Of a stretch of 64,000 nucleotides of DNA, positions 26,152 to 35,146 are shown piece by piece. The translations under genes were made by a program, and so were the position numbers. The notes beneath the pieces were generated by a model. The model ran no database searches, had not been told where the DNA came from, and was given only the letters and a program-made list of their open reading frames with translations. The DNA is from Burkholderiales bacterium (GTDB taxonomy: Bacteria; Pseudomonadota; Gammaproteobacteria; Burkholderiales; Nitrosomonadaceae): contig JACKLR010000001.1 in NCBI GenBank assembly GCA_024235795.1, forward strand, positions 682,001 to 746,000, read 5' to 3'. The first letter of the stretch is position 1; every line of letters begins with the position of its first letter.

Positions 26152-26187
26152 GGAAAAACAAAGAGCGAGACACTTTGCCTCACTCTT
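26152..26187 (-). terminator. Rho-independent terminator of the M23 peptidase gene
   Basis: On the minus strand AAGAGTGAGG-caaagtg-TCTCGCTCTT forms a stem of about ten pairs followed by TGTTTTT. It lies between the M23 peptidase stop and the secA start. Confidence 0.75.
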
Positions 26188-26323
26188 CTATTGAAAAAAC
26201 AACGCGCACACACAAGCTACACAAATCCAAGCAATTTGCTCGGTATTGAGCACATCAACATTTATATCAACATACACAGTGTATCTTTACCGGGTACCGG
26301 CCGTTTATATCGTCCATGAAATA

Positions 26324-27241
26324 TCAACCTGGCTTTTTCAGAAACCGGGATGGATTTTGAGGCACATCTTTATGCCTAATTTCGAAATGCAAATGCGGAC
26401 CCGTTGAACGACCGGTGCTGCCCACTTCCGCAATCTTCTGACCTTGGGCAACAACCTGACCCACTTCAACATGCAACTTCGAGGCATGCGCATAACGGCT
26501 AATCATTTCATCGCCATGATCTATCTCGACCATCTTACCATACTCGGAATGCCTATCGGAATAAACAACCACACCACCTGCTGCTGCACGGATGGGTGTT
26601 CCCGTCTTTGCAGCAAAATCGACGCCCTCATGGAAAGCACGTCTGCCCGTAAACGGATCGATCCGAAATCCGAACCCCGACGAATACCAATCGGAATCAA
26701 CCGGCATTACCGACGGCAATACACGTTGTGACAGCCTCTCAGAGCGCATGAATGTTTCCAGGGCACCCAGTCTGTCCGAACGCGCTTCCAGCATACCGGA
26801 CAGTTCATGCAGTTTTCTATCAAACTCGCCCAATGAAATGGGCTCGGCATGCAAATCAACATAAACACCACCCTGTCCTGGCGGCTGATCCAGCATAAAC
26901 CCTTCCGGATCTACTCCGGAAGATTCCAACAACTGGGCCCCCAGAGCATCAAGACGCAACAACTGCGCCTGCATTTTCCCAAGCTTGATAGCCATGACGT
27001 TTAAATTGTCATGCAAATGCGATTGCATTTTCTGATGCCGTTCTTCCTGCGGACTGACAAGCAATGTTTTTAGAGCCGGGGATTCTATTCGATCCGCATA
27101 GCGTAATGAGAAATAATTCAAAGCCAATGCCAGTAACAGCACGGCGATTAGAAATACGCCTGCAAGTGCTGTAAGATGTACTTTTGTTAGTACTATTTTT
27201 TTTGCTTGAACTGATTGATTGGAAATCAAAATAATATTCAT
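26324..27241 (-). CDS. M23-family (LytM-type) membrane-anchored peptidase
   Basis: 305 residues. One N-terminal membrane helix (residues about 22-47), a coiled-coil-like region (about 75-185) and a C-terminal LytM domain with F-H-E-G-V-D-F (H-x3-D zinc motif), R-Y-A-H-A and H-L-H-F-E. The metal ligands are complete, so it is likely an active peptidoglycan endopeptidase rather than a degenerate activator. Divergent from dciA. The order dciA - M23 - secA is a common proteobacterial arrangement. Confidence 0.9.
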   Translation of the reverse strand: MNIILISNQSVQAKKIVLTKVHLTALAGVFLIAVLLLALALNYFSLRYADRIESPALKTLLVSPQEERHQKMQSHLHDNLNVMAIKLGKMQAQLLRLDALGAQLLESSGVDPEGFMLDQPPGQGGVYVDLHAEPISLGEFDRKLHELSGMLEARSDRLGALETFMRSERLSQRVLPSVMPVDSDWYSSGFGFRIDPFTGRRAFHEGVDFAAKTGTPIRAAAGGVVVYSDRHSEYGKMVEIDHGDEMISRYAHASKLHVEVGQVVAQGQKIAEVGSTGRSTGPHLHFEIRHKDVPQNPSRFLKKPG

Positions 27242-27274
27242 AGTGTTAACGTTGGAAATTTTTTAAAAAGTTCC

Positions 27275-27739
27275 ATGACCTCTCAGAATATAAAAAAATA
27301 TATACAAATCTTGGGCAGGAATCCCGAATACACGGACTTGTTTAGTCGGATTAGCCAATTAAATAAAATGGAACATATGCTATCGGCGTCATCCATTATT
27401 CCTGCTCGTTTAAATCAACATTGCAAACTCGGTCCGTTTTTTAATGGCCAGCTAACGCTGCTGGCCGAAAACGCATCCGTCGCAAGCAAACTTAAGCATA
27501 TTTCGCCGTCGCTCTTGTTAAAAATACAAAAACTGGGATGGAAAGTAACATCTATCAGAATTCTGGTTCAGAAACCTGATGACGTCGGTCACACAGTATT
27601 GCATCAAAAAAGGACGTTAAAATTCAAAAAACCAAAAATCAGCAATGCAGGTATCAACAGCCTCAATCGCTTTGCCAATACATTACCTGATTCGGAACTC
27701 AAACACAGTATCCAGAAACTCCTTAAGCATCAAAATTAA
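27275..27739 (+). CDS. dciA: DUF721/DciA-like protein
   Basis: 154 residues from the ATG at 27275. The N-terminal DUF721 region is visible (A-R-L-N-Q-H-C-K-L-G-P-F-F-N-G-Q-L-T-L, then S-V-A-S-K-L-K-H-I-S-P-S-L-L). DciA-type proteins load the replicative helicase DnaB in bacteria lacking DnaC. Location beside an M23 peptidase and secA supports the assignment. The C-terminal part is basic and diverged. Confidence 0.75.
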   Translation: MTSQNIKKYIQILGRNPEYTDLFSRISQLNKMEHMLSASSIIPARLNQHCKLGPFFNGQLTLLAENASVASKLKHISPSLLLKIQKLGWKVTSIRILVQKPDDVGHTVLHQKRTLKFKKPKISNAGINSLNRFANTLPDSELKHSIQKLLKHQN

Positions 27740-27912
27740 GTCTTATGTTTAAGTTTTAACAGGATACCCCTTTCGTCTTTCAATCCTTAAGCTGAAAAAA
27801 GGACCATTTACTTCCTCAATTCTAGAATAATTCAAAATCAATGTCATATTGTTTATTGGATCAGCAGCACAAACATTCGCAAAAATCAGAGCACAATAAA
27901 TAAACTGCTCAC

Positions 27913-29613
27913 TTAAAATCGCGATGCCTGCAGCACAACATCCGCATGCCGCCATGCACGCTCAAACGCTTTTTTTATCTCATCGGATGACTTGCCCTGT
28001 GCTTCGAGACTTTGCATCAATCCGAACAACCCCCATCCATTTTTGGGATAATTTTTTAAGTTCTCGCGATAGATCATTTCTGCGCGCGCAAAGTCACCCG
28101 AATCAAGCAGCGCCTTTCCCAAAGCCTGGCGCGTTGGATAATACCAATACGGCGGTTCCATATACGGCAAGCCATCCTGGATAGCGACAGCTTTCTCAAG
28201 TGCAGTAATTGCCTGAGCTAGTTTGCCCTGAGTCATTAATACCTCACCTGTTATCAACTGATCGGCAATGTGCAAAATACTACTCGCAGGATAATCCAGT
28301 TCATCGAGTGCTGTGATGCGTGCATCAGCCTTTAATTTGATCAATTCAGTATATTCTTCATGCGCAGCATCCAAATGGCCAAGCCTGATATGAGCCATTG
28401 CGCGCGCATAATGCCGGATCGCATTGGTAAAAACCCGATGAACTGGCGGCTGCGGTTCGGCAAGAATCTCCTGCCATTTACCAAAACCTGTCAAAGAAAG
28501 CAAAGGAATTGTTTTATAAAACTCGACAACCGGAAATTCAGTGACCAATTCTTCCGATATACTTTCAGCCACTTTGCGCGCTGTTTCGATCGCATCCTGG
28601 CTGCGACCTTCCATGCTGTAGGCTGCCCATAAAAAATGAAGGTTATGCGGATAATACGCTGCAGGATAAAAACCCTTTGCATTGCAAGCTGCAATATACG
28701 CCTCATCTACAGCAACAGCTTTCATATTCGCTTTTGCGGCATCACTATACCGCCCGATACGCCAATATGTATGCGACGGCATATGCACGAGATGGCCCGC
28801 GCCAGGCACCAGATCCAGTAAAATATCCGCTGCCTTCTCAGCTCTTCCCGGATTTGAAGAGGATTCGACTGCATGGATATAAAGATGAATGCCTAATGGA
28901 TGCCGCGGCGAGCGTTTCAGGACCTTCTCCAGAACGTCAATGAGCTCGACGGTCAGTGCTTTGGGTGTATCCGGATCTAGCCAGTAATCCCAAGGCATCA
29001 GATTCATCATGGATTCCGCATAGAGCGTAGCCGCGTCATCATCCTGCGGATATTTTTCGGACAGATCGCGCATGGCTTCCATATAGGCTTGATCGAGCTG
29101 ATCGCGTGTCGTCGACACATCACCGTTATACCGTGTTGCCAGCGCATCAATATAATCACGTTCCTTTTCGCTGGCATAGTGTTTTAGCGCAATCGCTTTT
29201 TGAATCGCCGCGAAAGCCCGCACGCGCACCTCTTCATCCATTACGACCTTGCCATGATGGGTAACATTGATATTGGGTCCTAATGCCAATGCCTCTCCCC
29301 AGTAACACATTGCACAGCGATCGTCGAGTTTCTGCGCAGCTCGAAATGCGCGTACAGATTCCGCATGGTTATATGCAAAACTCAAAACAAGCGCCTGATT
29401 AAAATAATGTTGCGCGCCCGGATGCTGCGCCGAAATCGCATGATGATGTTCTCCCATTCCGCTTAATAAAGGAACACTGGTATCTTGCTCCCATTCCCGT
29501 TGTTGTTTTGAAAAGTTCCCGCCTGACTGCGTTAACTGCAAGGTCTGCCGCGCACACCCGGTCAACAGCACCGCAATACAAAACAGCATCAAGCTTACTC
29601 GATATAAATCCAT
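27913..29613 (-). CDS. TPR-repeat lipoprotein
   Basis: 566 residues. Lipobox L-L-T-G-C at the N-terminus (Cys about 20), then His-rich G-M-G-E-H-H-H-A-I and tandem TPR-like helical pairs over most of the length (for example Y-F-N-Q-A-L-V-L-S-F-A-Y-N-H-A-E-S-V-R). A C-M-C pair in D-R-C-A-M-C-Y-W-G-E and conserved G-H-L-V-H-M-P-S-H-T-Y place it in a widespread family of predicted periplasmic TPR proteins of unknown role. Monocistronic by appearance. Confidence 0.75.
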   Translation of the reverse strand: MDLYRVSLMLFCIAVLLTGCARQTLQLTQSGGNFSKQQREWEQDTSVPLLSGMGEHHHAISAQHPGAQHYFNQALVLSFAYNHAESVRAFRAAQKLDDRCAMCYWGEALALGPNINVTHHGKVVMDEEVRVRAFAAIQKAIALKHYASEKERDYIDALATRYNGDVSTTRDQLDQAYMEAMRDLSEKYPQDDDAATLYAESMMNLMPWDYWLDPDTPKALTVELIDVLEKVLKRSPRHPLGIHLYIHAVESSSNPGRAEKAADILLDLVPGAGHLVHMPSHTYWRIGRYSDAAKANMKAVAVDEAYIAACNAKGFYPAAYYPHNLHFLWAAYSMEGRSQDAIETARKVAESISEELVTEFPVVEFYKTIPLLSLTGFGKWQEILAEPQPPVHRVFTNAIRHYARAMAHIRLGHLDAAHEEYTELIKLKADARITALDELDYPASSILHIADQLITGEVLMTQGKLAQAITALEKAVAIQDGLPYMEPPYWYYPTRQALGKALLDSGDFARAEMIYRENLKNYPKNGWGLFGLMQSLEAQGKSSDEIKKAFERAWRHADVVLQASRF

Positions 29614-29851
29614 ACCCGCTCCACCGATTTATTCATTACAATTAGCGGCTGCCAGAAAATAACAAATCGTTTTGTTGTCTTTTCCATGCCAATTTAATTG
29701 ACTCGTATATAATCAGTATAAAAGGGTTTCATCAAATTCTCAAAACACATGCAATACTCAAATTTATTACCTTGCTTTGAACATGCTTAATGCAAAGCAA
29801 CTTCTAAACAATTTTTCTATCCAAGTAAATTTATAAAAACCATCTTATTTT

Positions 29852-31708
29852 ATGAATGTTTTTTATGAAGAATCCGGCAATTTTAAAGTCGGTACAATCC
29901 TGGCTGACAATACCACTTCATTACAAGTAGAGGCGGCACATGGAAAGCGCTCAAAAATAAAGGCGTCATCTATACTACTGCGATTTGAAACGCCAGCGTT
30001 GATCGAGTTTATGGAAAAAGCCCATGAGATCGCGGATGAACTCGATCCCGATTTTCTCTGGGAATGCTGTACACAAGACACCGAATTTGAAAGCGATACA
30101 CTCGCAGCCGAATATTTCGGTCATATCCCAGAACCGGTAGAGTCCGCGGCAACATTGATCTTGCTACACAATGCGCCGATGTATTTTTACAAAAAAGGCA
30201 AAGGCCGGTATAAAGCCGCACCACCGGATGCGCTCAAGGCAGCCATTGCCAGTCAGGAAAAAAAACGCGCTCAGGCTGAAGTTAAAGCGCGATATATCGA
30301 GCAACTGAGTAATACCACCCTTCCGGAAGAATTCAACCCCATTATCACCAATTTGCTGTACAAGCCTGATAAAAACTCGATCGAATGGAAGGCACTAGAT
30401 GAAGCCTGTGCCCAAATGAAACTATCGGTATCCGGGCTGCTCGAAAAATGTGGCGCAATACCATCGTCGCATGACTATCATTTCAATCAATTTTTATGGG
30501 AACATTTTCCTAACGGGACTGATTTTAGTGAAGCCGATACGCAACAAAATCTGAACGATTCAATCGACCTGCCGCTTACCGATGTTGCTGCGTTCAGTAT
30601 TGATGACACGTCCACCACAGAAATTGACGATGCCTTTTCGATTACACCATTGAAGCTGGGTAGTTTCCGCATCGGCATTCATATTGCAGCGCCTGCGTTA
30701 GGCATACAACCGGATACCCCTCTGGACAAAACCGCGTCCGAAAGACTGTCCACAGTTTATGTACCCGGTAAAAAAATTACCATGTTGACGGATAACGCTA
30801 TCCAGCATTTCACACTCGGTGAAAATAGAATTTGCCCGGCGGTTTCTTTGTATCTGGATGTTGCTGATGACTATACCGTTACGCATATTGAAAGTCGCAT
30901 CGAAAAAATCAAAATCGTGAAAAACCTGCGCCATGAAACACTGGAAACGTATTTTAATGAAAACACCCTGGCGCAGGATGACTCAGATAATCCGTTTATA
31001 GCAGAATTACGTATTCTGTGGCACTTTGCCTGCAAAATGGAAGTATTGCGCGGCAAGGCTAACGATACCAATAATGACAAAGTCGACTACAGCTTCGACG
31101 TCGAGAATGACCATGTCACCATCAAGGCGCGCAGACGTGGATCGCCCATAGACAAGGTTGTTTCAGAATTGATGATATATGCTAATACCGAATGGGGAAA
31201 ACAGCTTGCAGAAGCCAATATCGCCGGGATTTATCGCAGTCAAAGTAACAGCAAAGTTAAAATGAGCACCTCTCCTGCGCCACATCAAGGGCTTGGTGTT
31301 TCACAATACGCTTGGATCAGCTCGCCGATGCGCCGTTATGTCGATTTAATCAATCAGCGGCAACTCATTGCGATGATCAATGACGAGACGCCTCCTTATA
31401 CCCGCGAAAGTGACGCGCTGTTGATTGCCATGCGTGATTTTGAAGCCGTGCATGGCATTTATGGTGATTTTCAGCGTGCCATGGAACGCTATTGGTGCCT
31501 GCGCTGGCTAATACAAGAAAATGTTCAGACCATCAACGCGCAAGTCATCAAAGAAAATCTCGTCAAATTTGATCATATGCCCTTTCTGATGCGGGTCTCT
31601 TCCCTGCCGAACATGGCACCGGATTCCTATGTGAAACTTGAAATCCAGGATATTGACCTGCTGGATCGTACTTTGCGCGCAACATTTGTCGAAAAACTAC
31701 AATCATAA
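29852..31708 (+). CDS. RNB-domain exoribonuclease (RNase II family)
   Basis: 618 residues. The RNB catalytic block reads S-I-D-D-T-S-T-T-E-I-D-D-A-F-S: the Asp cluster is present, but the residue before I-D-D-A is Glu where RNase II of Escherichia coli has Asp, a variant seen in a distinct RNase II subgroup. Further motifs: Y-R-S-Q-S (in G-I-Y-R-S-Q-S-N) and Y-A-W-I-S-S-P-M-R-R-Y-V-D-L-I-N-Q. No clear S1 domain repeat at the end. Degrades single-stranded RNA 3' to 5'. Upstream region 29,614-29,851 separates it from the divergent TPR gene. Confidence 0.85.
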   Translation: MNVFYEESGNFKVGTILADNTTSLQVEAAHGKRSKIKASSILLRFETPALIEFMEKAHEIADELDPDFLWECCTQDTEFESDTLAAEYFGHIPEPVESAATLILLHNAPMYFYKKGKGRYKAAPPDALKAAIASQEKKRAQAEVKARYIEQLSNTTLPEEFNPIITNLLYKPDKNSIEWKALDEACAQMKLSVSGLLEKCGAIPSSHDYHFNQFLWEHFPNGTDFSEADTQQNLNDSIDLPLTDVAAFSIDDTSTTEIDDAFSITPLKLGSFRIGIHIAAPALGIQPDTPLDKTASERLSTVYVPGKKITMLTDNAIQHFTLGENRICPAVSLYLDVADDYTVTHIESRIEKIKIVKNLRHETLETYFNENTLAQDDSDNPFIAELRILWHFACKMEVLRGKANDTNNDKVDYSFDVENDHVTIKARRRGSPIDKVVSELMIYANTEWGKQLAEANIAGIYRSQSNSKVKMSTSPAPHQGLGVSQYAWISSPMRRYVDLINQRQLIAMINDETPPYTRESDALLIAMRDFEAVHGIYGDFQRAMERYWCLRWLIQENVQTINAQVIKENLVKFDHMPFLMRVSSLPNMAPDSYVKLEIQDIDLLDRTLRATFVEKLQS

Positions 31709-31825
31709 AGTAAATTATTCTGCCAAATGGTCTTCAGGATTTTTGTTAATTTGTGTGACAAGTTTTTCGTTGTTGCCTAAAATAACAGCGTACAGATTAA
31801 AATTAATTTTTCCAGGTTTCAATCT

Positions 31826-32752
31826 TTGTCAGTCGCAATCAATATACACAACGAATTGTCAGTGATTAACTTTGAACGCAAGCAAACACGCCGTTTAATC
31901 GGCGCCATGTTGTTTTCGCTGATTCTGCACCTCACCATATTATTTGGCGTGACATTTCAATTTCCGACGCCCGATTTTGACAAAATCGCCACATCGCTGG
32001 AAGTCGTGTTGGTCAACAGCAAAACCACGCTGGCGCCCACCGATTCAGAATTGCTCGCCCAAGCAAATCTTGATGGCGGCGGCAATATCGACGAAAACCG
32101 GCGCGCCAAGACACCCTTTCCGGTAATACCGAAAAGCAAACCGCTTAGGGACACTGTTGCTGCTGAAGCTGTCGAAGAAAAAGTCAAGCAACTGGAACAG
32201 GATGCGCAAAAATTGATGACTGCCTTGCAGAGTGAAGAAAGTATTCAGCAGGTTGACACAAACCTGGACCAGCCCGAGAAACAAATCTCGACACCGGATT
32301 CAAATGCAGCCGACCTGTTGCAGCGCAGCCTGGATATTGCGCGTCTGAAAGCGCAAATCGCGGAGGATCATGACGCATACCAGAAGCGACCCAAAAGAAA
32401 ATTTGTCGGTGCACGCACCACAGAATACCGCTTTGCGCGTTATGTTGAAGACTGGCGCCTTAAAGTGGAACGTATTGGCAACCTGAATTATCCGGAAGAT
32501 GCCAAAAGAGAAAAAATTTATGGCAACCTGCAGTTGACTGTTGGCATTCGCGCCGACGGCAGTCTCGAATCCATTGGCATTAACCGATCATCCGGATTCA
32601 AGATTCTCGACGATGCCGCCATCCGGATAGTCAGACTCGCCGGAAAAAACGGTTTTGCGCCGTTTCCACCGGATATCAGCCGCGATACTGACATTCTGCA
32701 TATCACCCGCACCTGGGTTTTCGCACGGTCGGATACACTAACCAGTCAATAA
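31826..32752 (+). CDS. TonB-like energy transducer / TonB C-terminal-domain protein
   Basis: 308 residues if started at the TTG at 31826; a GTG at 31861 is an alternative, and neither has a strong ribosome binding site. Single N-terminal membrane helix (A-M-L-F-S-L-I-L-H-L-T-I-L-F), a long linker with helical Gln/Glu-rich stretches rather than the Pro-rich spacer of classical TonB, and a TonB C-domain (Y-P-E-D-A-K-R-E-K-I-Y-G-N-L-Q-L-T-V, G-S-L-E-S-I-G). No exbB/exbD nearby. It precedes aroE by 23 bp, so the two may be co-transcribed. Confidence 0.75.
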   Translation: MSVAINIHNELSVINFERKQTRRLIGAMLFSLILHLTILFGVTFQFPTPDFDKIATSLEVVLVNSKTTLAPTDSELLAQANLDGGGNIDENRRAKTPFPVIPKSKPLRDTVAAEAVEEKVKQLEQDAQKLMTALQSEESIQQVDTNLDQPEKQISTPDSNAADLLQRSLDIARLKAQIAEDHDAYQKRPKRKFVGARTTEYRFARYVEDWRLKVERIGNLNYPEDAKREKIYGNLQLTVGIRADGSLESIGINRSSGFKILDDAAIRIVRLAGKNGFAPFPPDISRDTDILHITRTWVFARSDTLTSQ

Positions 32753-32775
32753 TAAAACTATTTTCTCAACAGATT

Positions 32776-33591
32776 ATGACAGATCGTTACGCCGTTATCG
32801 GCAACCCCATCGCGCACAGCAAATCCCCTCTGATACATACTGCGTTCGCCAAACAAACCCGGCAAGATTTGCACTACGAAGCCATACTCGCTCCGCTGGA
32901 TGGTTTTATTACTAGGGTGAATGACTTTATCCGGCAGGGCGGCAAAGGCATGAATGTCACCGTACCTTTCAAACTGGAAGCGCATCAGCTCGCAACAACC
33001 CTGACAGAACGGGCCGACATTGCCCAGGCAGTCAATACGCTTAAATTTGAGAATGATCAGATTCTGGGCGACAATACTGACGGCGCGGGACTGGTAAGAG
33101 ACATTATCGTTAACCTGAATATGCCCGTTACCGGAAAACGCATCCTGCTGATGGGGGCCGGTGGCGCTGCACGCGGCGTCATCTTGCCGCTGCTGCAACA
33201 AAAACCCGCCTTGTTCGCTATCGCAAACCGCACACCGGAAAAGGCACTGGCGCTACAGAATCAATTCACCCAATATGGCCAGATCAACGCCGGGAGCTAT
33301 AACCAATTTTCCGGTCAAAGCTTTGACATTATCATCAACGGGACATCGGCCAGCCTCAACGACGCGCTGCCTGAATTGCCCCCTGGAATTTTTGCAACCG
33401 GCGCGCTTGCCTATGACATGATGTACAGCGCCGATCCCACACGATTTCTAAAATACGCTTCACAACAGGGTGCAAAGCACCTGGCCGACGGCATCGGCAT
33501 GCTGGTCGAACAGGCAGCTGAGTCGTTTTATCTGTGGAGAAGCATAAGACCGGAAACTAAAGACATCATCACTCACATGAGGTCTAACTGA
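32776..33591 (+). CDS. aroE: shikimate dehydrogenase (NADP+)
   Basis: 271 residues, normal length. Shikimate-binding motifs N-P-I-A-H-S-K-S-P, G-M-N-V-T-V-P-F-K with the catalytic Lys, and D-N-T-D-G-A-G-L; NADP-binding loop G-A-G-G-A-A-R-G-V and N-R-T-P-E-K. Reduces 3-dehydroshikimate in the aromatic amino acid pathway. Intact. Confidence 0.96.
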   Translation: MTDRYAVIGNPIAHSKSPLIHTAFAKQTRQDLHYEAILAPLDGFITRVNDFIRQGGKGMNVTVPFKLEAHQLATTLTERADIAQAVNTLKFENDQILGDNTDGAGLVRDIIVNLNMPVTGKRILLMGAGGAARGVILPLLQQKPALFAIANRTPEKALALQNQFTQYGQINAGSYNQFSGQSFDIIINGTSASLNDALPELPPGIFATGALAYDMMYSADPTRFLKYASQQGAKHLADGIGMLVEQAAESFYLWRSIRPETKDIITHMRSN

Positions 33592-33685
33592 CTGATTCAT
33601 GGCGGTATTAACCTTCCCGGTTTTGACGACTGCGTTCACCATTTGATGCCACAAAGCCGCAAATCAGTACTTTTTCGAATTTGTC

Positions 33686-33699
33686 TTGATTTAAATCAA
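33686..33699. promoter_or_regulatory. perfect FNR/ANR-type box
   Basis: TTGAT-TTAA-ATCAA matches the FNR consensus exactly. It lies about 120 bp upstream of the CBS-domain gene start, with room for a promoter between them, so oxygen-responsive control of that gene is likely. No other gene starts within reach on the plus strand. Confidence 0.7.
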
Positions 33700-33819
33700 A
33701 AAAGATTGACCCCTTATTTCTATCGGCGTAGAGTGCGCAATGAAGCTTGAAAATGATTAATGCATTCTGGTTTTATCTTTTTGATGGTCTCAGTTATTCA
33801 TTGACAAAGGAGGATTATC

Positions 33820-34407
33820 ATGACCGATTATCATGTGCTTCCGGCACAACGCTTGTCTGGCGCAGTCCGAGTTTTCAAGCCAGCACCCGCCAAACGCGTC
33901 ACACTTGAATCGCCCGCGTTCGACATTATGACCGATTTGCGCCATAGCCATGTGGCAACTATCGAACCGCAAGCCAGTATCGAATGGGCCAACGACTATA
34001 TGAAACAGCGCGGCGTTCGTTCGTTATTCGTGCTCAACGGCGACCACATGCTGCAAGGCGTCATCACCGCCACCGATATTCTTGGCGAGAAACCAATGCG
34101 CTTTAATCAGGACCGGCACATTAAACACAGTGAAATCATGGTTTCAGACATCATGACGCCATTGAACAGCCTGGAAGCAATTTCGATTGATGAGGTTCAG
34201 CGCGCAAAAGTAGGACATGTCATCGCCAGCCTGCGCGATGCCGGACGTCAACACACGCTGGTCATGGAGCGGAACAGTGATGGAGGCGTGAATATCTGCG
34301 GCATTTTCTCGTTGACACAAATTGAGAAACAATTGGGACAAGCTATCCCACTCACCGAAGTTGCAAAAACTTTTGCCGAAATTGAAGCAACTGTAGTTTC
34401 CGGTTAA
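33820..34407 (+). CDS. tandem CBS-domain protein
   Basis: 195 residues starting just after an ideal ribosome binding site (AAAGGAGG). Two CBS motifs: S-I-E-W-A-N-D-Y-M-K-Q-R-G-V-R-S-L-F-V with G-V-I-T-A-T-D-I, and V-G-H-V-I-A-S-L-R-D-A-G-R-Q-H-T-L-V with G-I-F-S-L-T-Q-I. CBS pairs sense adenine nucleotides. No attached enzyme domain. With the upstream FNR box this is probably a redox/energy-responsive regulator in the cytoplasm. Confidence 0.85.
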   Translation: MTDYHVLPAQRLSGAVRVFKPAPAKRVTLESPAFDIMTDLRHSHVATIEPQASIEWANDYMKQRGVRSLFVLNGDHMLQGVITATDILGEKPMRFNQDRHIKHSEIMVSDIMTPLNSLEAISIDEVQRAKVGHVIASLRDAGRQHTLVMERNSDGGVNICGIFSLTQIEKQLGQAIPLTEVAKTFAEIEATVVSG

Positions 34408-34451
34408 ACGGACAGACTGATAACTCCTGCAACAGAATTATCATTATTAAA

Positions 34452-34474
34452 GCCTTCTCCCACAGGGAGAAGGC
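34452..34474. repeat. REP-like palindrome
   Basis: GCCTTCTCCC-aca-GGGAGAAGGC is a perfect 10-bp-arm palindrome. No T run follows, so it is more REP-like than a terminator, although it lies after the CBS gene and could stabilise its mRNA. A related motif is embedded in the cas1 tail. Confidence 0.7.
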
Positions 34475-34581
34475 AATCAGACACAAAGTTCTTCGACCTT
34501 GTTCAACCACTCTGCTGAACTACGCTGCTGAACTGCACTGCTTTGCCAGCCCTGTTCTCCAAATGTCTCAAGGACGCTTCG

Positions 34582-34785
34582 CTATAGCAGGAACAGATAC
34601 AACCATTCCAGATACATCATCGCAAAAAACAACAACGGCGCCATGATATAGGGAAGCGAATCGCTATTGAATAGCCTGTGAAAATACTTTTTTAACGTAT
34701 GTTTGAAATTTTGCTGCGAAATTTTGTCACGAATCGGTTTATCGGTTTTTTTCGGAGTGATTATTTTAAAACGTAGTGTGGGCAT
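34582..34785 (-). CDS. possible small membrane protein
   Basis: 67 residues: basic N-terminal half (K-I-I-T-P-K-K-T-D-K) and one C-terminal hydrophobic helix (I-M-A-P-L-L-F-F-A-M-M-Y-L-E-W-L-Y-L-F-L-L). The composition suits a tail-anchored small protein, but there is no recognisable ribosome binding site or homologue I can name. It lies in a 740-bp gap between the CBS and WYL genes. Confidence 0.3.
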   Translation of the reverse strand: MPTLRFKIITPKKTDKPIRDKISQQNFKHTLKKYFHRLFNSDSLPYIMAPLLFFAMMYLEWLYLFLL

Positions 34786-34795
34786 TTTTAGATAA

Positions 34796-35047
34796 AAAAC
34801 CTATATCAATACTGGCATTAATAGTCGAAGTGTAATTTTTTGGTTTTGTTATCGGCAAAAATATCACGAGCCTGAGCAGATCAAATCAAAAGTAACAAGC
34901 CATTATTCCGATTTGTTTAAAACGATTCATCGCGCCGCAAAATTCTCCCCGGTACGTAAAGATTACGCGACAGAAACTGGACAAAAAATGAAGTATCCCC
35001 ACTACAATCAGGCGCTTAGTTTCTGGACAAAGCAATTACATCAATGA
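34796..35047 (+). other. orphan open frame without a good start, upstream of the WYL gene
   Basis: The frame is open from a TAA at 34793 to a TGA at 35045-35047 and contains protein-like sequence (Y-S-D-L-F-K-T-I-H-R-A-A-K-F, then Y-P-H-Y-N-Q-A-L-S-F-W-T-K). There is no ATG until near its end. It may be the 3' remnant of a deleted gene. It fills part of the otherwise gene-free stretch 34,475-35,146. Confidence 0.3.
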
Positions 35048-35146
35048 TAGATTGACCTTTATTGAAAAGGCAGCCAGGATGTGGAATCGCAGTTCGTTTA
35101 CCCACCAGGCAGAACCGATCATTTCACAACGGAAGCAATTCACACC

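Noticed and set aside
27749..27955. 68-residue minus-strand frame with Cys-rich start
   Set aside because: It overlaps the 3' end of the TPR lipoprotein gene in another frame, has no ribosome binding site and no recognisable sequence.
34452..34474. Rho-independent terminator after the CBS gene
   Set aside because: The hairpin is perfect but followed by aatcag instead of a T run; it fits a REP-like palindrome better.
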